NCBI GenBank assembly: GCA_030141605.1
Contig: JAQGDQ010001032.1
Span: 1 to 64,000 of the forward strand
Direction of reading: 5' to 3'
From: Tubiluchus corallicola
Lineage: Eukaryota > Priapulida > Priapulimorpha > Priapulimorphida > Tubiluchidae
Length of the DNA: 64,000 nt
The position numbers and the translations under genes are program-made. The notes beneath the pieces are model-generated. The model was not told where the DNA came from. It did no database searches and worked only from the letters and a program-made list of their open reading frames with translations. Shown one piece after another: positions 24,228 through 35,882 of the stretch. Numbering within the stretch: position 1 is the first letter of the stretch; every line of letters starts with the position of its first letter.

Positions 24228-25770
24228 ATTTTTAAATATAAGAAACGGTAATTGTTCACAATTTTTTAACACGTCAAAATAAAATAAAATGAAATTAAAT
24301 ACGTCAAAATATGAATAATAACTTGAAATGCACAAAAAATTAAATACTGTCAATACACTGTCAATACACAATTACAACTGTTTTCATCACACCAAGGTCA
24401 CTGTGACACTAGCAATTGCGTTTTTAACCATTAAAATTTAATCCCGTTGTCACAAAAGTATGCAAAAAATTCAAGTTACTATAGGGGCCCAGGACACCAC
24501 GCGTAATAATGTTGTTTTATTAGTTATCCCTGATTATATTTATCTGACGTGCATCTTTTTCATCAAGTTCGTGAGTTCATTCATTTTTACAGCAAAAGCC
24601 AATAATTATATAATTTATGTAATAATTGACTTCGAGTCTTCATGATTCAACAAGTACGAGATGTATTTACCAGAACTAAACGAATCCTCAATCTCAGGCA
24701 AATTTCAAACTTCTCGTTCTTTACCTGAACAGTTCGTAACAGCAAAACGAAACTAACAAATTACAAGGAGACGGTTCTCGCACCTAACACAGTGAAGACA
24801 CAGCACGTGTCACGTACTTCGGCTAGCAAATCATGCTGCACTTACAAATCTTGTTACGTCTGAAGTTGAAAGCACATGTGCAATCAAATAGATTTATTTT
24901 CTACTTTCCACGAAAGTTTCAGATTTAGAACAACTATTATGTCAAGACTACAGCTGAGCATTCTCCACCAGAAAGCGAATTGACGTCAAACATATTGGTC
25001 TATCGCTCCGCCTCAGCTGAACGTAAGCACGCTCAGCGGCTTTCGGGACAACAGCTCACGCAAGACAACAACTGTCTCAACTAAACTAAACTAAACAGCG
25101 TGACATTCACAACTAACGCCTAATCAGCAAATAAACTGATTGCACTTTTCATAAACACAAATTTGCAGAGCACCAGTTATTTTTAAACGAAATTAACACT
25201 TGAAGTAGTCAAAAAATGACTTTTCAGTTTAAACACAATGTAGAGATGACGTTTCAAACCACTGCAAAATACAGAGACATAAGTATCATAAAGAAACTAA
25301 GCCATTTAGCCTTTCTTTACAATAAATGAGCAACAAAAATATTAAGTCTCTCTTGCCTTTGAATATACAAACATCATGCCTGCGATGTATTTTTCTATAT
25401 TAACTGATCATGTACTCGTATGCAAGATTTAGTCAGGTTTTTTTTATTAATTCTTTACTTGTCATTAAAATGGTTCACTCATTATAATAAACATTGTATT
25501 TTGTATTTTTCCATTTGTTAGGCTAAGGAAATTAAATAAATTTTATTGTTCCATTCCATAGACGACCCTTATATTGAGTGCCCGAGTCACATTATTCCAA
25601 ATGGCATCTTTTAACGATGATTATAACCAAAAAAATAGCGTAAAAAATCTTATACTACATTAAAGTATAATATAGGTTTTGACCACGTTTGAATTAATTT
25701 TGACTGTGAAGATCTCATTGAGGTTTATAAAAACTGGCCAGAAAAGAAAACATTTTGTTTTGTCCTTATT
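24228..25770. other. Intergenic sequence, no gene seen
   Basis: Contains the 5' flank of the Merlin-like transposase, then AT-rich DNA with no recognisable coding or repeat structure. Confidence 0.5.
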
Positions 25771-26140
25771 TAAAGTTAATCAAATAGTTGTTTTATCTAA
25801 TTTGCAAAGACATAAACTAAACTAAACTGTGTATTTTCTTGATAGCAAAATGGTTTGATCAGCAACTCACAGACATAAGCGTTGTGCATTTATTTCTATA
25901 AATGAAACTAGACTATATATTTCCACTAATTCACTTGCAATTTCAGTTGACAATAATAAGATCTAGAACCAGGCCAATATCTCTCCTCCTAACTAATGAA
26001 AAGTTGAGCTTTTCACAACAGTGTTAGACGCAGCTGTAGCTAAATGTCCCGAACGTACCTGCTGCAGGGGTGTGTGAAATAGCTTGCACGCTGATCGGGC
26101 AGTCAACGAAAATGATTGACATTACGTTAGACGTCAATTG
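25771..26140 (+). repeat. Left member of a ~370-bp direct repeat pair
   Basis: Begins TAAAGTTAATCAAATAG and ends near GACGTCAATT. It matches 28654-29039 over its full length with scattered substitutions and indels. Shared blocks include AAACTAAACTAAACTGTGTA and ATATTTCCACTAATTCACTT. No terminal inverted repeats were seen. Confidence 0.85.
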
Positions 26141-26289
26141 CTTTAGTATCTGGAGGAGAATCCGGTAGCATAATGCTTCTTCCTCCTCCTTACAGTGACT
26201 AGTATCACTTTTAATGTGAAATAATGTTTGTAGCTAAACGTATATGTATGTATTATTCACTGTGAAATTTCAATTCAATTCACTAGTAT

Positions 26290-26640
26290 TCTTCTTCTTC
26301 TTCCCAGCTTTTCCCTATGCGGGGTCGCTGTTGTGAATGAGTCTTCTCTACGCATTCCTGTTGTTGACCATCTCTTCATTTATGTCTTCCCTTCCCACAT
26401 GATCTTCAACGACTCTTCTTTTCAGGTGTCCATACCATCGCAATCTTGCGAGGCTTTCCACTACTTTTACTGTTCCTCTGATATTATTATTTCTAATTTT
26501 ATCTCTTCTTGTTATTCCAACCATCCATCTCAACATCCTCATCTCCACCACACCCATTTTCTTCTCTTCAGTCTTCTTTAGAGAAGCCGCTTCCAGCCCA
26601 TAGATTAGAGCGGGTCTGACCACTTCTTTGTGCCTATTAT
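26290..26640 (-). pseudogene. LINE reverse-transcriptase C-terminal fragment
   Basis: The minus-strand frame 26623-26348 encodes an 91-residue stretch typical of the end of non-LTR reverse transcriptases: IYGLEAASL, VEMRMLRWMVGITRRDKIRN, RLRWYGHLKRR. It is truncated on both sides. The element class is not assigned. Confidence 0.85.
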
Positions 26641-27170
26641 ACTGCCTATTAAGGTCTATGCACGTGATACGCCCGTGTTAACAAGACCATAACCAATCAG
26701 CAGTGTGTAGGTGGGTCATGTCATCTGTACAGAGTAGTATTTAAGGAGGACAGATCCAGAGGAAGAGACATTCGCTGCTGACAAGGTCTGCTACCACAAG
26801 GCCTGATAACAAACTCTGTTAAAACAAGAGTTGCTAAAAACTCTGTTAACACAAGAGTTGCTAACAAGCTCTGTTATCTCAAGAACTGCTAACAAACTCT
26901 GCTAACACAAGAGTTGCTAACAAGCTCTGTTATCTCAAGAGCTGCTAATTATAAGCCCTGAACCATAATAAAGCAATTAAATAAATAATTCAAAATTGTC
27001 TATCAAAACCAACATTTCTCCAATGTCAGTTTTCCTGCTATTAACTTCAAGAACTAATTTGTGCTGAAGTGTGCCTTAGGCTTAACAGTCAGATGAACCC
27101 AAGCCATTGGTGCAAAGTACCATAATCTGCACACCTTTCCGTTACGTGAACCCCTAGCCGCGTTACAGTA
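26641..27170 (+). repeat. LTR-like segment with ~60-bp internal repeats
   Basis: Possible promoter-like TATTTAAGGAGG near 26740, a polyadenylation-like ATAATAAAGCAA near 26970, and between them two to three copies of a ~60-bp unit (ACAAGAGTTGCTAACAAGCT, CTGTTATCTCAAGA). Order and spacing suggest a solo LTR, but clear TG/CA ends with a target duplication were not found. Confidence 0.4.
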
Positions 27171-27633
27171 GTATATTTTTCTAGAAGAATAAATGAATAG
27201 TTTTTAGATGGAACCGTGTTAAACGATGGTCAATTTTTATGAAAAAATCACTTTGGTCTTAAACTTTTGCAAATGATTGTATATACACTATAAGCAATTA
27301 AATTATTTCCCTAGGCGCTATAAAATGTTGTAGGTTGTCATCGGAAACGACATGAAATAACGTTTTTACAGTAATTATTATTCAAGCCAAATTAAATTAC
27401 TGCTTGCTGAAATCCGAGATGAAGTCGTTACCTTTTTAACTAGAGGAAAAAGCGACAGCGCAAAAATACAAAGGGATTTTGTGACAAGATAATTGTGATG
27501 AGCTAAGCATGCAGTGCAGGTATAAATACAAACAGACAGATACCCATGAGCACAAGACATATGAGCCATACTGAGGAATTAGTTGATTGGCGTGCGTTAG
27601 CAATTGTTTACGAGAGCATACAGTTAGAGGTAT

Positions 27634-28641
27634 TTGAACGGGATGGTTGGTACAAACTTCTGGGAGAACAGGATGGGTATGGCTGGTGCGGACGTCTGGG
27701 AGAACAGGATGGATGGTACAGAAGTTTACAATACAAGCAGCTCTGATTCCTCAGAGTGGAAGATGATCATAGGATGTTTATTTATTAGTCTCGGTTTCCT
27801 GACAACATTTGCTAATTTATTAATCGTGTTAATCATTTACTTCTCCACGCCTCTTCATAAGATTCCTTACTATATTCTGTGTAATCAAGCAGTGAGTGAC
27901 GGTGGCGTTGGTGTTGCCGTCATGGCTTTAGGAACAGTTTACTTTTGCGAACTAGACAGAGATATAATTTACTGCCTCGTTCTCACAGCATTTGCTCTCT
28001 GTTTTCAATTTTCTACCGTTCTGTCCATAGTTGTCATAACGTTTGAAAGATACGTTGCCATTATGTATCCGCTTCGATACGACACCATGGTAACTGAGAA
28101 ACGCCTGATCGTCGGATTGACCTCAGTTTGGATGTCTGCTATGATTTCTGGAACAATAACAGCTGGCTTACAAGGTAACGACCCGACAGCCTTTACAGAC
28201 TACTGTCTAGGTTCTGCCAATGTATCTCCGACACTGACATACGCTTGGATGGCCAACACAACGTTTTTTCTAATTTTTCCTTTCCTTATATTGATTCTTT
28301 ATGTGAGAATCATCAAGGCAAGTTTACATCAGATAAATAGGATCGAGTCGTCTAATACGGAAGCGGTACAGCGTCATCGTGCGGGTGTTGCAAGAGCAAA
28401 ACTGGCTGTGACTATTGCTATGAACGTTGGTCTTTACTTCTTGCTGTGGTATCCGTTTTTTATCAAAGGTCTTTTGTATCATACCGGACTAAGCAGCATC
28501 ACGGACATGAAACAGTTGGTAGGTTTTCTCTTACTGGGAGAAATTAACAGCGTTACAAATGTATTTATTTACGCTTTTCGTTTGAAAGATTTCAGAAAAG
28601 GTATGAAAAGAATGTATCCCGTAAAGTTGTGTACTGCTTAA
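27634..28641 (+). CDS. Class A (rhodopsin-like) G protein-coupled receptor, intronless
   Basis: Seven-transmembrane receptor of 335 residues with no recognisable ligand. Approximate helices: TM1 44-69 (conserved N60), TM2 77-103 (D89), TM3 110-136 followed by ERY at 138-140 (the DRY motif), TM4 157-178 (W166), TM5 204-226 (P216), TM6 254-278 with WYP at 272-274, TM7 293-315. The TM7 motif reads N309-V-F-I-Y313, so the proline of NPxxY is replaced by valine. C114 at the start of TM3 and C191 in the second outer loop could form the usual disulphide. The extracellular N terminus has a short internal repeat (two WENRM blocks) and a glycosylation sequon at N33. The start is uncertain because Met codons at 1, 4, 14, 16 and 26 are all upstream of TM1. 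Overlapping AATAAA signals begin a few bases after the stop. It is an orphan receptor; the subfamily cannot be assigned safely. Confidence 0.9.
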   Translation: MNGMVGTNFWENRMGMAGADVWENRMDGTEVYNTSSSDSSEWKMIIGCLFISLGFLTTFANLLIVLIIYFSTPLHKIPYYILCNQAVSDGGVGVAVMALGTVYFCELDRDIIYCLVLTAFALCFQFSTVLSIVVITFERYVAIMYPLRYDTMVTEKRLIVGLTSVWMSAMISGTITAGLQGNDPTAFTDYCLGSANVSPTLTYAWMANTTFFLIFPFLILILYVRIIKASLHQINRIESSNTEAVQRHRAGVARAKLAVTIAMNVGLYFLLWYPFFIKGLLYHTGLSSITDMKQLVGFLLLGEINSVTNVFIYAFRLKDFRKGMKRMYPVKLCTA

Positions 28642-28653
28642 ACAATAAATAAA

Positions 28654-29039
28654 TAAAGTTAATCAAATAGTTGTTTTTATCTAACTTGTAAAGCCATAAA
28701 CTAAACTAAACTGTGTATTTTCTTGATTACAAAATGGTTTAATCAGCAACTTATAGACGTAAGCGTTGTACATTTCTTCCTACAAACGAAACTAGATTAT
28801 ATATTTCCACTAATTCACTTGCAATGTCAATTGACAATAATAGAATCTGGAACCAAGTCAATATTTTTCCCGCTAACTAATGAAAAGTTGAGCATTTTTC
28901 ATAACAGCTGTTAGGAGGAGCTGTAGCTAAATGTCCCAAACGTACCTGCGTTAATCAAGCTCTGCAGGTGTGTGAAATAACTTGTACGCTGATTGGTCTA
29001 GCAATGAAAATGACTGACAATTATGTTAAACGTCAATTC
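28654..29039 (+). repeat. Right member of the ~370-bp direct repeat pair
   Basis: Starts in the polyadenylation region of the GPCR gene (stop at 28641) and matches 25771-26140. The GPCR, a LINE fragment and the LTR-like segment lie between the two members. Confidence 0.85.
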
Positions 29040-29040
29040 G

Positions 29041-29405
29041 AATCAAATATGTAACTTTCGAGTTCTAATCGAACAGAATTTCAGTGTTTCGAATTCGTAT
29101 CGAATTTGAACTCTGTCTAAAAGATTTTCGTACAAGTTTTCGAACTATCAGTAAAAAGTGGTCCTACAGAGATTATGCACATATTATTTGATTTTATTCT
29201 GCAGTAAGAGCACTAATAATTGATTTAAAAATTGCACAGAGAAATTACAGATAATTTGTGCTAATTGCAAGAAGTTTCAAACGTTTTAGTGATAAGGAAC
29301 ATGTGTGATTGAAGTGCTGAATTATTCGAATTTATAATTTTAGGCTCGAATCGATTTCAGATTAAAAAACTCGTTCGAACTCAAACTTTCGAAATTCGGC
29401 CCTAG
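29041..29405 (-). mobile_element. hAT-like MITE, truncated copy
   Basis: Reverse-oriented relative of 30521-30917: TTCGAATTCG-rich ends and a shared core (GTGATTGAAGTGCTGAATTA, GATTTTATTCTGCAGTAAGA). The terminal TAGGGGTGAGCATT is missing. Confidence 0.7.
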
Positions 29406-30520
29406 TCAAGACATGATAAGAAAAGCAAATAAATATAAAGACTGTAAAACTCTGCCTTTTCTAATTTTTCTTTACGATACTTATATAAACCATTGAATAT
29501 ATATTTCTGTAATGTGTGCCAAAATTTGAAGTTAAAATTAAAGCGTGTAATGATCATTATGCCAAAATGAAGCACAGAAAATCAATCGTTATTATACTTC
29601 CCGAGAAGTGTTTAAGCCATGTTTAAGAATAATCTAAATGCATCATTACTTGGCATGTAGAGTGGAATACACATAGTTTAAACACAGTGAGTTTTGGTCA
29701 GAATGTGAGTACAATGTAGCACACACATATTTCGTGTCAACTGTCACGTAACAATAATTAAGTGTCACGTGAAGTAACTTACTGTCATGGAATTATGGAT
29801 TATAATGACCAGGCAGCTTCCTATCATACTGAATTACATAATACCCAAGGTTACTGAATTTGCATTCCTAGAAATCTAAAGTCAGGATGTTTATCATTTA
29901 GTGCATCTGTATGGTCAAAATTAACCAATAAAAGTGGTTAATAATAAAAGTGTTTCCAGTTAAGTGTGATTAATTACTAGAGAAATTAATGTTGTGATTT
30001 TTAAAAAGGCTTGCTCCTGCCTTGAATTCTGTTATAAAAACGTAATTTAAAAGAGCCAAGCATCAATAACCCGCCCTCAAAAATACCTTTAATCTAGAGA
30101 CAGTTGCAACTAATCAGTTACTTTGAAGAATAAATCTTAAAATTTTGATAGTAACTGACTACAGTACCTATTCCAGCTTTTTGGAAAGTCACAATTGCAT
30201 AATGCAGCTTCACAAACTGTCGTTAAAACCACGAAGAAGGTGAAAGATTTCAGTTAGGCAGCATTAGCTAAAAGCAGGTTTACATTGTTTAAGCCTTAGA
30301 TACATCTTATCTGCAGATGTTTTGCAATTGCAGTAATTACAGCTCCTGTATGAAGCACACTAAGATGAGGTCAAGATGTTAGAAAACTAATTTATGTTAT
30401 AATGTTTTTGATGTTAAACACACTTGTCCTATGACGTAATGGCATTGTCTTCACGTATACATGGATGTAATGTCTTCTTCGAAAAACTGCCATTATAATA
30501 AGCTACATGCAGGCTTTCAG
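29406..30520. other. Intergenic sequence, no gene seen
   Basis: AT-rich. Two CACGTGA or CACGTAA motifs near 29740-29775 are the only regular pattern noted. Confidence 0.5.
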
Positions 30521-30917
30521 TAGGGGTGAGCATTGAACATTCGAGTTCGATCATTCGAATCGAATCCGAGTTCGAACTCGATTCGAACATAAAACTATAG
30601 ATTCGAATAATTCAGCACTTCAATCACATATGTTCTTTAAAATTAAAACGATTGAAACAACGTGCAATTAGCATAATTTAGCTGTGATTTCTGTGCACAA
30701 TTTTAAGCAGATTATTAGTCGTTTTATTGCAGAACAAAATCGAGTGAAATGCAAGATCTTTGTAAGACTAATTTTTACTAGTGGTTCGAAAACTTGTTCG
30801 AAAATCTTTCAATCTCAGTTCGAATTCTGTTCGAATTCGAAACACTGAAGTTTGGTTCGATTCGAATTCGAAAGTCACAAATTCGATTCCATTTATGTTA
30901 GAAAATGCTCACTCCTA
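30521..30917 (+). mobile_element. hAT-like MITE, complete copy
   Basis: Termini TAGGGGTGAGCATT and AATGCTCACTCCTA form a 14-bp imperfect inverted repeat. Flanks GCTTTCAG and GTTTCCAG match at 6 of 8 positions, compatible with an old 8-bp duplication. TTCGAA palindromes are abundant near both ends. A further left-end fragment is at 59163-59235. Confidence 0.75.
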
Positions 30918-30999
30918 GTTTCCAGCAGTTAGGTACATAGGAAGAACTTTCAAAACTAACATTGGAATTACTGAAGTGACAGCCTTGGCACAGTGCTTT

Positions 31000-31960
31000 T
31001 TATGTTTGTACCTACTCAATGGACTAACAAAACGGAGATGTCTCACCTACAGATCATGATTATGATGCCACCTCTGTAGAAAATCTCCCTTTCCATATTG
31101 TTGAACACACTTACCCTGCACCAGATTCCTACAAGCCACTCCTATTTCCTAATAGACCAACAATGTGCCAATGACATTGGGTGGATAAGCATTTCGAAAT
31201 TGTGCACTGGTACTGTTAAAAAAGAATGCCCAACATTAATAGAAAAAAGAAAACTCAAGGTTAATGAAGCGAAAACTGAAGAATATAACATATCTTGAGA
31301 TGGAGACCAATCTTAGAAACACTGCAAATACACAGAGTCACTACTTAACACAGGAGACGATATCAAAAATAGGAAACAATAGAAAACGCTCGGTTTTATC
31401 AAAATAAATCAATTCTAAGCAGCAAGAAACTATCCCTCAAAACAAGGCTGCAACTCTTTAAAACATATATAACTAGTATCTTCATGTACAACAATGAAAT
31501 TTAGGGCTTAATTGCAATGCCGGAAGCAGAAATAAATGTCTTCAAAGAGGCCTACTCAGTAAAATCTTAAAAATAGAGTGGCCGTAATACCAGTTCAAAT
31601 GAGCAGTTGTAAAACAGAACCAAAATAGAATATTGGAACACTAAAATCAGAATCAGAAGACCAAGATGAGTAGAACATTCATGAGACTGCCAGAAGAGAC
31701 ACCAGTAATAAAATTAACATTAAGCGAGACAGTGAAACCCACTAAACAATTTCCAGGCAAACCAAAAACAACCTGGTCATCACGAATTAATAAAGATTTA
31801 CAATAAGTGGAACCAAACCTAACAATAGCATCACAGGAATTGAAAATTTTAGCTGCAGGCAGGGAACAGTGGAGTGCTCTAATAAAGGATACAGGCTCTA
31901 TTATATCTACAATAGATGTTTAAAGCAGCAGCAGAAGAAGACGAAGAAGAGGAAGGTATA
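31000..31960 (+). pseudogene. Decayed LINE reverse transcriptase
   Basis: Multiple frames and stops, but recognisable in pieces. IDQQCANDIGWIS (about 31150-31190) corresponds to the YADD active-site region. KLKVNEAKTEEYNIS follows, then SSKKLSLKTRLQLFKTYITS (about 31420-31480) from the thumb/C-terminal region. The catalytic YADD is degraded to CAND. It is the relic of a plus-strand non-LTR retrotransposon. Confidence 0.75.
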
Positions 31961-32165
31961 TATCGAGAGTGTCTGTCCTATACAAAAGATCACAAAACAA
32001 ACAAAAAAATACTTAAACACTGACCTCTTATACTTGAGCTCCCACATAAATTTACGCAAACCATGTTTTCCATAGCTGAAGATTCATTGATTTTAAGTTG
32101 CAAATAAACTCAAATTGAATTTAACCGTGAGTTCAACTTTTTTGACTTAAACCTGCGGACTGTAC

Positions 32166-35100
32166 ATGCCGAGCATGTCAGGTGTTGTCGCGCTTGTTAT
32201 TAAGCATAAGTTGAACAAACTTTTTAATTCTTCACGGCTGCTACTGCAGTCTTCCCTAAATGTTAAGCCTACGTTCCTAATTTCTTGTCGAAGAATGAGG
32301 CTGATGAGATTTCGTGCATCTGATGGGTCGAGTAGGTTAGGAGCTGAAATAAAGCCAGAAAGTTCAAATTGCTACTCTGTTGTTGATTTGACTTCAGCTT
32401 TGGAAAACGCAGGAACGCCGCTAAATGTGCCATCAGATTCCATTGAACTTATTAGTGCCGGATATGAAATTATACAAACTGTTGAAAGGTAATATCTGGG
32501 ACTATTTTGTTAATAGACTAACTAAAGCCTAAGTAGGACGCCAGATTTTAGGGTCCCTCGACCCAGTATTAAAACATTCTTATTCTCCTCGAAAAATGCT
32601 TGTCCTTTCGTATTGATATAAAGCGTGTATTTTATAACACACCACAAGCAGGTGTGCAGCTACTAAGTAATAGTGCTGATAATACACCACAAATAATTTT
32701 GCATTGCCCATTAATGTTATCAGTTTAATTTAGGAAACATTAATAATTTTAAAATGAATGACATATTTATCAGCTTTCCATTTTAAGTCTAATGCACCAA
32801 TTAAACTATTTATACAAGTAATTTTTTTTTGTAAAACCTGCATGTAACTATTAGACACATAATTTGTGAAAGTGAAAGCTTATTTATTAGTAACATAGTA
32901 TTACACTGAGATGTATTACTATGCATGATAATTCTCTATGCAAGAGCTCATTTGCTACAAACTCTATTTGAGGAGATTTCAAATTTACATCTGATATTAA
33001 AATAAGTAAGTAAGTATCTTTATTTATCACCTTTTTTACAAGAAAAACACAGAGCATGAAACGATAATATGATGCAAAGTGACAAGATTATTAAATGAAT
33101 AAATTATCTGAGGTAATGATATTCAAGTGATTGGTGGAAGAGTGGCGAAAAACTAAAAGTTACCAAAGTCAACCACCCTGTAAGTAATGTTGCTATTAGT
33201 GATATGCGCAATTATCTTGACGGAGATTTCAGAATAAGGTGTGTAAAACTATTGAGATTAAGTTTAAATTTGAACATAAATATCATGGACATAAAGGCAT
33301 AATAAATACATATAATGTTAATATTCTAAGCAATGTGCAGATTTACGCAGACAGAATTGCCTTACCTCTTAACTTTCATTTACATGTTAGTACTGAATAT
33401 CGCACGTTTCCAATAAGGCATCTAGATAGTCATGAGGCCTTTAAAACTAATTTCTACTCTCCCATTTGCATCTGATGCAGAATTTTAAACTGATGCATAT
33501 CAAATTCTATGGTATTTTGTAAAATGTATTGATTAGGCAGCACTATTAAAAATTTATATCATGGCATTAATTATATACTTTTTTCATTGTATACAATTTT
33601 TTCAGTGCTGTCAAATCCAAGAAACACTGTATTTCTGTGAATGAAAGAGACTATTTGGCTCCAATAGTGAAACCAGATAAGGTCTTATGCATTGGAATGA
33701 ATTATCGGGACCATTGTGAAGAACAAGGAGTTCCAGTTCCAACTGAGCCTGTTCTGTTTAGCAAATTTTCTAGTTGCATAGTGGGGCCACGTGATAATAT
33801 TCTTTATACAGATGAAACAAAGGTAAACTAAACATTTGAAAGTGAATTTAAATTAATTCCAAATTTTACATTTCCATATAACTGACTGTTTTCATGTTTG
33901 TCTGGGCTGCTGGTTGATATACCAAGGATAGTTTGAGCTCACATTTCCATATGACTGACTGTTTTCATGTTTGTCTGGGCTGCTGGTTGATATACCAAGG
34001 ATAGTTTGAGCTCACATTTCCATATGACTGACTGTTTTCATGTTTGTCTGGGCTGCTGGTTGATATACCAAGGATAGTTTGAGCTCACATTTCCATATGA
34101 CTGACTGTTTTCATGTTTGTCTGGGCTGCTGGTTGATATACCAAGGATAGTTTGGAGCTCACATTTCCATATGACTGACTGTTTTCATGTTTGTCTGGGC
34201 TGCTGGTTGATATACCAAGGATAGTTTGAGCTCACATTTCCATATGACTGACTGTTTTCATGTTTGTCTGGGCTGCTGGTTGATATACCAAGGATAGTTT
34301 GAGCTCACATTTCCATATGACTGACTGTTTTCATGTTTGTCTGGGCTGCTGGTTGATATACCAAGGATAGTTTGAGCTCACATTTCCATATGACTGACTG
34401 TTTTCATGTTTGTCTGGGCTGCTGGTTGATATACCAAGGATAGTTTGAGCTCACATTTCCATATGACTGACTGTTTTCATGTTTGTCTGGGCTGCTGGTT
34501 GATATACCAAGGATAGTTTGAGCTCACATTTCCATATGACTGACTGTTTTCATGTTTGTCTGGGCTGCTGGTTGATATACCAAGGATAGTTTGAGCTCAC
34601 ATTTCCATATGACTGACTGTTTTCATGTTTGTCTGGGCTGCTGGTTGATATACCAAGGATAGTTTGAGCTCACATTTCCATATGACTGACTGTTTTCATG
34701 TTTGTCTGGGCTGCTGGTTGATATACCAAGGATAGTTTGAGCTCACATTTCCAATTTTTTGCCAACATTTTAGCGTAATTTTTGTGTTATATTAGTCACA
34801 CTGCAGTTAAAGCAAGTTCGACTGTTAGAGTATGAAAGTACTCATTTACCAAGAGTTTAGTCTCTTCATATCTTCCTTAGTAATTCTGATTAACTTTGTA
34901 ATCTGATTAACAGATTATGCAAAGCAAGGCATCATTGATAAATCTTTAGAGCTGATGTCAACATAGCGCAATCTATTATCTTTCTTCCTACCATTTCCAC
35001 AAACACATCCTTCTACCCTTCCTGTGTGATCTAACCTTTCTCCCAGTTCTTTTTTTCGTTCACTCATCCATTCTTTTTTATATCGGGTTCACATGACAGT

Positions 35101-35850
35101 GGGCTTATACAAGCCTTTGCTTCTCTAGCCTACTGCAGTACAATTATTCCTTTATGTTAACGATAGTGTATGAAACATAACAATTTAATACGATATGATG
35201 TAATAATTTTGATGTCACTGTGTGCTTAATGTCATTATATTGTACTGAATGTGATGATAATAAATAATAATAATAAAAAAAAACTTTAATTTTTTGCCAA
35301 AAATTGTGTAAGGCTGGCCCTGCATCAAAATGCACTTAAGCAGAAATCAGTTAATATGGGACTGTATCATCCTGGATAAAGGATGCTTCCTTGAGGAAGA
35401 AGCATATATAAGGTTGTTTTCAATAATATTTCAAGTGCAGCTGATATTGACCAAATTTAACAAAAAGTTTGGTGTTAAGTTAATATTTCTTTGAGTAAGC
35501 AGGACATCTTTGACACGCCTTTTCAATTTTACGGTTGCTGCAGAACTGTGAACTTTCTGCAACTTGTTCTAGTACTAAATTATAGACAGCACACGACCAG
35601 ACGGTTTAGTCTAGTGGTAATGCGTCTGCTTTCCGTCTGGGAGGTCGTGAGTTCGAACCAGCGACCGGGTCACACCAAAGACTTTAAAAATGGTACCTGC
35701 TGTTGCCCTGCCTGACGCGTGGTATTTAGGGTAAAAGTGGGGTAATAATAGTCTCTGTTATGCAGTTGTAGGTTGTTATTTACAGTCGGCGATAATAGCT
35801 CTTTGAGCTAATGTTGACCCAAGAGCCGACTTTAAATAAAGGTTATTATT

Positions 35851-35882
<32 letters not shown>

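Noticed and set aside
24228-24371. N-terminal extension of the transposase frame (48 codons).
   Set aside because: Phe/Tyr-rich, AT-driven composition with no family match; the zinc-ribbon domain starts soon after the internal Met chosen.
35597-35668. tRNA genes (also at 1190-1257, 38800-38869, 53215-53288, 61626-61697).
   Set aside because: A and B boxes are present, but acceptor stems do not pair cleanly and every copy is fused to the same SINE body.
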